A stretch of DNA of 64,000 nt from Marinilabiliaceae bacterium ANBcel2 (lineage in GTDB: Bacteria > Bacteroidota > Bacteroidia > Bacteroidales > Marinilabiliaceae), in NCBI GenBank assembly GCA_029688995.1, contig JARULA010000001.1, positions 248,001-312,000 of the forward strand, written 5' to 3'. Under the pieces are notes generated by a model. The model was not told the origin of the DNA. It saw nothing but the letters and a program-made list of their open reading frames with translations, and did no database searches. Below, in pieces: positions 21,445-27,780 of this stretch (the stretch's first letter is position 1; every line of letters begins with the position of its first letter). The position numbers and the translations under genes were made by a program.

Positions 21445-22485
21445 CTAAATAGTTTTAAGAGTGTTAGCAAAATCATATATATCCTCTTCAGTAGTATCAA
21501 AAGAGGTCATAAGTCTGACTTCATTACTCTTTTTATCCCAAATATAAAAAGAGTAACACTCTGTAAGCTTAGAAAGCTTTCTCTCGGGAATAACTGCAAA
21601 AACAACATTCACATTAACCTTGTTAGTAATCTTCACACCATCTATTCCGGAAATATTTTCGGCTAACAACCTTGCCATACTGTTGGCATGAAAAGCATTT
21701 TTATACCACAAACCATCCTCAAACAGAGCTATAAACTGAGAAGATATAAATCTCATTTTACTATGCAACTGAGTGGTCTGCTTTCTAATAAATTTAATAG
21801 CATTATTAAGATCGGGATTTAATATAACAACAGCTTCGCCAAACATTAAACCATTTTTAGTTCCACCCAATGACAAAATATCAATCCCGGTTTTAGAGGT
21901 TAACTCACCCGGCTCACAATTAAGTGCTGCACATGCATTAAAAAAACGGGCTCCATCAACATGAACAAACATATTATTATTGTGTGCATAATCACATATA
22001 GCTTTAAGTTCCTCAAGCGAATAGAGAGTTCCTAATTCGGTACTTTGAGTAACAGATATAATTCGAGGTATCACATGATGCTCTATAATTTCATCATCAA
22101 TATATTCCGAAATAATATCAGGAGATAACTTTCCATCTGCTACAGGAATATGAATTAATTTAGAAGATGTATGTTTTTCAGGTGCTCCACATTCATCAGT
22201 ATTAATATGAGCTGTAGAGGCACATATAACAGCTTCATAAGGTCGCAAAGCAGCTTGTAAAGCAACAGTGTTGGCACCGGTTCCATTATAGACAAAAAAA
22301 GCTTCACTATGTAATCCAAACCCCCTTTTAAATAGCTTATCGGCCTTTTGAGTAACAGGATCATATCCATAACTAGGAGTATGTCCACTATTAACAGAAA
22401 TTAAAGCATCCATTACTTTATTGTGTACACCGGCGCAATTATCACTGGCAAAATTACGAACATCAGGTATTAACGTTTCCAACAT
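21445..22485 (-). CDS. Low-specificity L-threonine aldolase (PLP)
   Basis: 346 residues, about the usual length. It would cleave L-threonine (or allo-threonine) to glycine and acetaldehyde in the cytoplasm. Visible fold-type-I PLP features: NGTGANTVAL (phosphate-binding region, about 67-76), the stacking His in STAHINTDE (His93), DGAR with the PLP-nitrogen Asp177, and the Schiff-base Lys210 in LGGTKNG. It starts 5 bp after the homoserine dehydrogenase stop and precedes the LacI gene by 26 bp, so it is in the same transcript. Its place in a sugar-uptake operon is unusual; mucin peptides are rich in Thr and Ser, which could explain it. Serine aldolase or beta-eliminating activity cannot be excluded. 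Confidence 0.9.
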   Translation of the reverse strand: MLETLIPDVRNFASDNCAGVHNKVMDALISVNSGHTPSYGYDPVTQKADKLFKRGFGLHSEAFFVYNGTGANTVALQAALRPYEAVICASTAHINTDECGAPEKHTSSKLIHIPVADGKLSPDIISEYIDDEIIEHHVIPRIISVTQSTELGTLYSLEELKAICDYAHNNNMFVHVDGARFFNACAALNCEPGELTSKTGIDILSLGGTKNGLMFGEAVVILNPDLNNAIKFIRKQTTQLHSKMRFISSQFIALFEDGLWYKNAFHANSMARLLAENISGIDGVKITNKVNVNVVFAVIPERKLSKLTECYSFYIWDKKSNEVRLMTSFDTTEEDIYDFANTLKTI

Positions 22486-22490
22486 AACAA

Positions 22491-23690
22491 TTAATAATTT
22501 AAGGCCTTGCCTGTGGCTGCAATAAATATGGTATCCCTATTCAATATCTCCTGTGCTTCAAGAAGAGCATTCATACTAATCATACCGGTAACAAAAGAGG
22601 CGTCCGGACCGTGATACTCTTCTGAAACAGATTGAAATCCAAAAAGCTCAAGATCTTCAGGATTAGTAGTTCTAAGATAGATCTCAATTACTGCATCCTT
22701 ACAGTAGGTAAAAGGCTCAAAATATTTAGCCTTTTTATACTCATATTTGTAATTATGCATCAAGGCAGTAATATCGGACAATACTGCCGATCCGGTTGGA
22801 TTACCTCCTGCACCCTTCCCAAACATAAACTGCTTATCATAAGCCAACCCTTTAATTACCACACCATTAAACTCCTCATCAACACTGTAAATATATTTTT
22901 CGGGACCAACTAAACGTGGTAACACAAAAAGAGTTATTCTATTATTTGATAACCTCTCTACCTGTCCGGCTAACTTAATTTTTAACCCCTTTTCTTTAGC
23001 ATAATTAATATCAAAATCTGATATATGTGAAATACCCTGTCGCAAAACATCTTCAGGATTAACAGCTATACCAAAACTATGCATGGTTAAAATAATTAGC
23101 TTATATAAAGAGTCAAACCCGCCAACATCAAAAACAGGATCCGCTTCGGCATAACCAAGCTCCTGAGCCTCCCGTAAGGCAGTATCATACTCTTGATTAT
23201 TATCAAAAATCCTTGACAAAATATAGTTAGATGATCCATTTAATATTCCGGTAACCGATGTTAGCAAGTCATTATCGTAATACTCCTCCAAACTTCTTAC
23301 TATAGGGATACTACCACAGGCAGAGGCTTCATAAAGCAATGAAACATTATTTTTCTTTTGCAGCGCAATCATCTCCTCCATATTCTCTGCAATCATCTTC
23401 TTGTTGGCAGAAACAACATTTTTACCACTCTCCAAGGCACCTTTAACAATAGTATATGCAGCCTCATGATCATTAATTAATTCAACAACCGTATTTATAC
23501 TATCATCCTTTAATATCTCATCGGGATTATAGCAGAAAAAAGAATCGGGTAAAGATCTCTCTTTCCTGTTTTTAACGCATATTTTAACAATCGCATCGTC
23601 AAGAGCAGGACTTTTTTGCATAACCTCATACAAGCCCTGTCCTACCACACCAAAACCAAAAACTCCTATCTTAAGTGATTGTCTGCTCAT
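22491..23690 (-). CDS. Homoserine dehydrogenase
   Basis: 399 residues. The NAD(P)-binding motif is at the N-terminus (GVFGFGVVGQG, about residues 9-19). The catalytic domain carries YEASACGSIPIVRSL, the signature GILNGSSNYIL and EADPVFDVGGFDSLYKL, all diagnostic of homoserine dehydrogenase. The region after about residue 310 is short and may be a reduced ACT-like tail; no aspartate kinase domain is fused. The enzyme interconverts aspartate semialdehyde and homoserine on the route to threonine and methionine. It is followed 5 bp later by threonine aldolase. A hairpin lies between it and the upstream MFS gene. Finding Thr-pathway genes here rather than with thrB/thrC is unusual. Confidence 0.92.
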   Translation of the reverse strand: MSRQSLKIGVFGFGVVGQGLYEVMQKSPALDDAIVKICVKNRKERSLPDSFFCYNPDEILKDDSINTVVELINDHEAAYTIVKGALESGKNVVSANKKMIAENMEEMIALQKKNNVSLLYEASACGSIPIVRSLEEYYDNDLLTSVTGILNGSSNYILSRIFDNNQEYDTALREAQELGYAEADPVFDVGGFDSLYKLIILTMHSFGIAVNPEDVLRQGISHISDFDINYAKEKGLKIKLAGQVERLSNNRITLFVLPRLVGPEKYIYSVDEEFNGVVIKGLAYDKQFMFGKGAGGNPTGSAVLSDITALMHNYKYEYKKAKYFEPFTYCKDAVIEIYLRTTNPEDLELFGFQSVSEEYHGPDASFVTGMISMNALLEAQEILNRDTIFIAATGKALNY

Positions 23691-23724
23691 AACATAAATT
23701 TTTAAATAATGTTCTTCAATTATA

Positions 23725-23759
23725 ACACCCTGAAAACACTACATGTATTTTCAGGGTGT
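23725..23759 (-). terminator. Terminator-like hairpin upstream of homoserine dehydrogenase
   Basis: Arms 23725-23739 and 23745-23759 pair over 15 positions on the minus strand (one G-U), loop of 5. The following sequence TATAAT is only weakly T-rich, so it may act as an attenuator or mRNA stabiliser rather than a full stop between the MFS transporter and the amino-acid genes. Confidence 0.5.
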
Positions 23760-23795
23760 GTACTTCACATCCACCATTAAATTAACCAAACCTAT

Positions 23796-25016
23796 TTATG
23801 AAGTTCTTATTTTATGACCATATAAAGCATAATACAATATATATAAGAAACATGGTAAACAGATCCAATAAGCTTGCTGAGACCCTACCATATCAGTTAA
23901 AAATCCATACAATGTAGGAATTACAGCTCCTCCCACAATAGATACTACAAGCAATGACCCACCGGCTTTAGTAAACTTTCCCAAATCGGTCATAGCAAGA
24001 GGCCATAAAGCTGGCCACATTAATGAACAACCAAGAGCAATTAATGCTACAAAATAGATAGACACCTCAGGAGGTGTAAAAACAACCAATATGGTACCGG
24101 CTATGGAAATAAAAGAACAGATTATAAGTGCTAAAGATTGACTCATATACCTGGGTATAAGAATAATACCAGCAAGATATCCAATAACCAAACCAACGGG
24201 ACCTATCCATGCATACATTTCAGGATTTCTTAAGCCCATAGCTGAAGCATAATCAACTAATGTTCCCAGCGAAATAGTCTCTACACCAACATAAAAGAAA
24301 AGAGCTACTACACCAAGCAACAGATGAGGAAATTGCATAATTGAGGTTTTATTAGCAGCATACGGACAATCATCAGCACTTCCCTCCTCTTCTCCTGTAG
24401 CTTTAACCTCAGGCAAAGGAGAAAAATAGGCTAAAACACCCAATAAAAGAAAAACTGCAATAATTATCCCAAATGGTAAAATAGTATCTGAAAAGCGCAC
24501 ATCCAACACATCTTTACCTATAAGAAAAGCTAAAAAAACAGGAGCGATAGGCCAGGCCAATTTATTAGCTATACCCATTATACTCATTCGGCGCGCAGCA
24601 CTTTCTATAGGCCCAAGAATAGTAACATACGGATTAACAGTCGCCTGTAACAAAGTGTTTCCCATACCACTAATAAACGATGCAAGCAAAAATAGTGGAA
24701 GACTTTCTAACCTGCCCGAAGGAATATAGAGATAAAAGGCAATCGCAAAAAGAATAAACGATAGTGTCATCGTTTTTTTATACCCAAATCGTTTTATTAC
24801 AAAAGAAGCAGGATAACCAAAAATAAGAAAAGCAGAAAAAGTGGCAGTCAATACCAGGTAAGACTCTCCTGATGATATTGAAAGCTCCCTTTCAAGTAAT
24901 GGAATCAAATAGCTATTGATACCCAGGGCAAAACCAATAGCAAAAAACATTGTTCCTACAATAAACAGAGGCAGAATATAATTTCTTCCCCGCTGCATTT
25001 GTGCTTGATCACTCAT
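23796..25016 (-). CDS. MFS sugar transporter, FucP/GGP type
   Basis: 406 residues with about 12 hydrophobic segments. It begins with an MFS sugar:H+ symporter pattern (FIVGTMFFAIGFALGINSYLI) and has the conserved ATVNPYVTILGP segment typical of FucP-like glucose/galactose/GlcNAc permeases of Bacteroidota. It is an inner-membrane importer. A hydrophilic loop near residues 205-225 (GEEEGSADDCPY) separates the two six-helix halves. It is 34 bp downstream of the CBM9-like gene and in one run with the HexNAc-kinase-like gene, so N-acetylglucosamine or N-acetylgalactosamine is the most likely cargo; fucose or another mucin sugar is possible. Confidence 0.85.
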   Translation of the reverse strand: MSDQAQMQRGRNYILPLFIVGTMFFAIGFALGINSYLIPLLERELSISSGESYLVLTATFSAFLIFGYPASFVIKRFGYKKTMTLSFILFAIAFYLYIPSGRLESLPLFLLASFISGMGNTLLQATVNPYVTILGPIESAARRMSIMGIANKLAWPIAPVFLAFLIGKDVLDVRFSDTILPFGIIIAVFLLLGVLAYFSPLPEVKATGEEEGSADDCPYAANKTSIMQFPHLLLGVVALFFYVGVETISLGTLVDYASAMGLRNPEMYAWIGPVGLVIGYLAGIILIPRYMSQSLALIICSFISIAGTILVVFTPPEVSIYFVALIALGCSLMWPALWPLAMTDLGKFTKAGGSLLVVSIVGGAVIPTLYGFLTDMVGSQQAYWICLPCFLYILYYALYGHKIRTS

Positions 25017-25050
25017 GTTATCAAAATTTTAATTTAAAGTTATAAATAGA

Positions 25051-25680
25051 TCATTCAAATTCAATATCACCAAAATAGTCGGGTTGATGAAAATCGGGTT
25101 CGGGAGTTCCGATTTTTTTCCAACTATAAAAATGAGGCTTAGGTAAATCGTCACCACATTTATAAAAATTTGCATATCCCTTTTTACCGGCAAGGCTTAA
25201 AATTTGACTATTGCAAAAGAGTTCGACCGGAATTTTTAATTGTAATTGCCACAAAACTCCTTTACCAAAAACTTCATGCTGAGCTGTTTTTATTGTAGAA
25301 AAAGAGTCGATTTTATCAATAAGCTCTAAAGATAATCTCTCCCTACTGTTTCTATCTGATCCATATGCAGCCAAGCATGTACCTAAACTATTAAATTCAA
25401 AATTATAATAGCCGGAATCTTCTTCAAAATTAATAAAAAATTCAACACAACTATCTTGATAAACAGGATCATTATGATTATTAAATCTGGCCAAAAAATC
25501 AGATTCAAAAACATTATAAACCAAAAGCACAGAATCATTTGAATGAGCTGCTTCAAAAGAAGCAGCTACATCTCCACCATGACCATCCCATGATAATACA
25601 CTAATAGGTTCTCCACTTTTAAAGTTACTTCTATCAGCCTTTTCTTTAAAAAGATTCCATTCACAAAAAGGAATATTCAT
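25051..25680 (-). CDS. CBM9-like carbohydrate-binding protein
   Basis: 209 residues, resembling the carbohydrate-binding family 9-like (DOMON-type beta-sandwich) proteins of Bacteroidota: VLLVYNVFESDFLARF, YQDSCVEFFINF, GYYNFEFNSLGTCLAAYG, KIPVELF. No signal peptide, lipobox or membrane segment is visible, so it should be cytoplasmic, which is odd for a glycan-binding fold. It lies 17 bp after the kinase-like gene and 34 bp before the transporter and so is in the same operon. No catalytic residues are recognised. A role in binding the imported sugar is inference only. Confidence 0.7.
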   Translation of the reverse strand: MNIPFCEWNLFKEKADRSNFKSGEPISVLSWDGHGGDVAASFEAAHSNDSVLLVYNVFESDFLARFNNHNDPVYQDSCVEFFINFEEDSGYYNFEFNSLGTCLAAYGSDRNSRERLSLELIDKIDSFSTIKTAQHEVFGKGVLWQLQLKIPVELFCNSQILSLAGKKGYANFYKCGDDLPKPHFYSWKKIGTPEPDFHQPDYFGDIEFE

Positions 25681-25697
25681 AAAAACAACTATTTAAA

Positions 25698-26813
25698 TTA
25701 ACCTTTTTTATTATCAGCATAAATGCTCATAACTATATCTCTTAATTTTTCACTATTCTCTTCAAGTTTTTCAACCAAACGAAACTGAGCACGAGCACGT
25801 TGCAGGTTATGTCCGGGAAAACCAATCTTATAGTAGTTGTCACCATCAATATGATCGGTTAAAAATCGCATTCCTATTATATAAGGAAGTAACAAACTGC
25901 CCTCAGCTAAAGATTCAGCTTCTATTTTTGAAAGTTGATCACCAGCAGCAGAGATAAAACCTTTTGCAAAACTTTCAAAAAATGAGAGATTAATATCTAT
26001 CTTTGATAACTCCTTTTCATCCTCCTCAGCAGTATTAACAATAGTACGTATTGCATCTCCAAAATCAAAAGCAACATATCCCGGCATAACAGTATCTAAA
26101 TCAATAACACATTGAGCCTCATCCTTACTGTTCAACAATACATTATTAAATTTTGTGTCGTTATGAGTGGTTTTTAATGGTAACGCCCCTTTCTCTCCCA
26201 AATCATGAATCTTACGCATTGAATCAATACGCTCTTTAACAAAAGAGATCTCTCTTTCTACATCCGCGACTCTTCCAGCAGGATCAGAAGAAATAGCTTT
26301 CTCCAGTAAGGAAAAACGTGAAACAACATTATGAAAATCGGGTAAGATCTCATGAAGCCTGGTAGCATCAAGATCTGATAATTCAGCAAAAAACCCTCCA
26401 TAGCCTTTACCTCCCTCAAACGCCTGCTTATCAGTCTCTACCAAATCATAACTATTTGTATCAGCAATAAAAACAAAAACTCTCCAATAGCTACCCTTTT
26501 CATCTTTAATATAAGATTTCCCCGATTTAGCAGGAATTAATGTAAGGACATCACGTTTTGGATCGGCCCCGGGCTTCGAAATGGCTTTTTTTTGGAGGTG
26601 ATCAGTAACAATACGAATATTCTCCATTAAATTATCTACATCCTGAAAAATAGAGGTGTTAATTTTTTGAAGGATATAACTATCCTTTGACAAATCACCA
26701 TTGGTAACTAAAAAAGTATCATGTATATGTCCGGAACCAAAAGGTTTTATTTGATTAGCTACGCCTTCAATCTTAAACTCATTTATAATTTCTTTTAAAT
26801 CATCAGTACTCAT
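25698..26813 (-). CDS. N-acetylhexosamine 1-kinase-like phosphotransferase
   Basis: 371 residues of the aminoglycoside-phosphotransferase (protein-kinase-like) fold. The catalytic loop THNDTKFNNVLL (His217, Asn218, Asp219) and the metal-binding IDLDTVMPG (Asp238) are clear. The N-terminus FGSGHIHDTFLV and YILQKINTSIF match the NahK-type kinases that phosphorylate GlcNAc or GalNAc at C1. Bacterial NahK enzymes feed HexNAc-1-phosphate into UDP-sugar or glycolytic routes and often accompany mucin-glycan genes. It is the first gene of the minus-strand operon reaching the LacI gene. In Bacteroidota similar proteins have also been annotated as mucin-desulfation proteins; the kinase call fits the residues better. 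Confidence 0.8.
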   Translation of the reverse strand: MSTDDLKEIINEFKIEGVANQIKPFGSGHIHDTFLVTNGDLSKDSYILQKINTSIFQDVDNLMENIRIVTDHLQKKAISKPGADPKRDVLTLIPAKSGKSYIKDEKGSYWRVFVFIADTNSYDLVETDKQAFEGGKGYGGFFAELSDLDATRLHEILPDFHNVVSRFSLLEKAISSDPAGRVADVEREISFVKERIDSMRKIHDLGEKGALPLKTTHNDTKFNNVLLNSKDEAQCVIDLDTVMPGYVAFDFGDAIRTIVNTAEEDEKELSKIDINLSFFESFAKGFISAAGDQLSKIEAESLAEGSLLLPYIIGMRFLTDHIDGDNYYKIGFPGHNLQRARAQFRLVEKLEENSEKLRDIVMSIYADNKKG

Positions 26814-26855
26814 ATTACTATTTTTAAAACAATTAAAACTACTCTTTACACTTTA

Positions 26856-26900
26856 CAAAAATTTATATAAGTGTTCGTGCACAAAACCAACACTATATAA
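26856..26900 (-). promoter_or_regulatory. Candidate promoter/operator of the HexNAc-kinase operon
   Basis: Within the 240-bp gap upstream of the kinase gene, minus-strand TTTTG (26882-26886) and TAAATTTTTG (26856-26865) resemble -33 and -7 elements, with imperfect spacing (16). The region also holds a near-perfect inverted repeat, TTATATA(A)GTGTT with AACACTATATAA (26863-26875 and 26889-26900), around a GTGCAC core, which could be a regulator site. Confidence 0.3.
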
Positions 26901-27018
26901 AACAGAAAGATCAAAAAACTCAAACAAATCCTCAAACAACTGTTAATTAGCAAAATCAGACAGCTTAACATTATTGTTTATAATATGCTAATTTAAATAA
27001 ATAACTAAACTTTTCAAA

Positions 27019-27057
27019 CATTTCACTAAAAAAGTGTGTACGTACACACTTTTTTAG
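27019..27057 (-). terminator. Intrinsic terminator of the ECF sigma gene, overlapping its stop
   Basis: A 32-bp perfect palindrome (27026-27057, arms of 16) includes the sigma factor's TAA stop (27054-27056). Read minus, the second arm ends in six T. It should end the sigma factor transcript before the HexNAc operon promoter region. Confidence 0.7.
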
Positions 27058-27614
27058 CTTAAAACATCATATTTTTGCAAGACAGCACGTAATGAACAAG
27101 TTGCCCTGTAAATATGATTTTCAACAGTACGAGGTGAAATATTGAGCATCCGGGCAATATCAAGTGATGATAACTGTTCTTCACGTTTTAACTTAAAAAT
27201 CTTTTGTTGCTGTACCGGCATTTTTGCAATCTCTTTTTCAAAAAGATTGAGATAATCATTATAAATCAACTCCCCATTTACCATATCATGCTCTTTTGAA
27301 TTATTTAGAGCAGCTTGTTGATTAGCCTTAAACTCAGAGCTTCTTTTACGCAAAATATCATAAGCCAAATTTGCCGTAATTTGAAACAAAAATGAACGCA
27401 GGCACTTTTGCGGATCTATAGAAAAACGTTTTTCCCATAACTTTACAAAAACAGTTTGAACTAAATCATCGGCATCAGCTTCATCTTCAAAAAATGTCAT
27501 TGAAAAACGTTTTATTCTATTGCTATATAGATCAAAAACCTTTCTAAAAGCAGACTCTTCCCCTCTTTTAATACCAGATGATAAAAAATACAATATTTCT
27601 TTCTCTCCCTTCAT
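27054..27614 (-). CDS. ECF RNA polymerase sigma factor (FecI-like)
   Basis: 186 residues from the ATG at 27614; a TTG two codons upstream is the alternative. Sigma region 2 is visible (YSNRIKRFSMTFF, DADDLVQTVFVKLWEKR, about residues 28-62) and region 4 near the C-terminus (LSSLDIARMLNISPRTVENHIYRA, about 143-170), which is the ECF layout with no regions 1 or 3. Such factors recruit polymerase to SusC-type promoters when freed by FecR. No FecR gene adjoins it; the window's only FecR is at 17784-18758, about 8 kb away on the same strand. It has its own good promoter upstream and a palindromic terminator on its stop codon, so it is transcribed alone. Confidence 0.92.
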   Translation of the reverse strand: MKGEKEILYFLSSGIKRGEESAFRKVFDLYSNRIKRFSMTFFEDEADADDLVQTVFVKLWEKRFSIDPQKCLRSFLFQITANLAYDILRKRSSEFKANQQAALNNSKEHDMVNGELIYNDYLNLFEKEIAKMPVQQQKIFKLKREEQLSSLDIARMLNISPRTVENHIYRATCSLRAVLQKYDVLS

Positions 27615-27623
27615 AGACAAAAT

Positions 27624-27778
27624 TCTTTTAACCTTGTAATAACCAATAAAAGTTATTGTGTACTACATACTGATATAACCACTTAACAAATATACACTTT
27701 TTAATACTTTTTTTACAAATTTTCAATCAAAAAAAATATTATTAATATAAATAAGAGAGCTATTACAAGGTTAAAAGA
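27624..27778. repeat. 18-bp inverted repeat flanking the sigma factor promoter
   Basis: TCTTTTAACCTTGTAATA (27624-27641) recurs inverted and unchanged at 27761-27778, separated by 119 bp. One arm is in the 5' leader of the sigma gene, the other abuts the stop of the Kelch-symporter gene, and the promoter lies between. It could form a long stem in readthrough RNA or be a two-site operator. Confidence 0.75.
27687..27719 (-). promoter_or_regulatory. Promoter of the ECF sigma gene
   Basis: Minus strand TTTG (27716-27719), 21 nt, then TATATTTG (27687-27694): a full match to the Bacteroidota housekeeping promoter TTTG-N19/21-TAnnTTTG. The predicted transcript would start near 27680, giving a leader of about 65 nt that includes one arm of the 18-bp inverted repeat. 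Confidence 0.65.
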
Positions 27779-27780
27779 TT

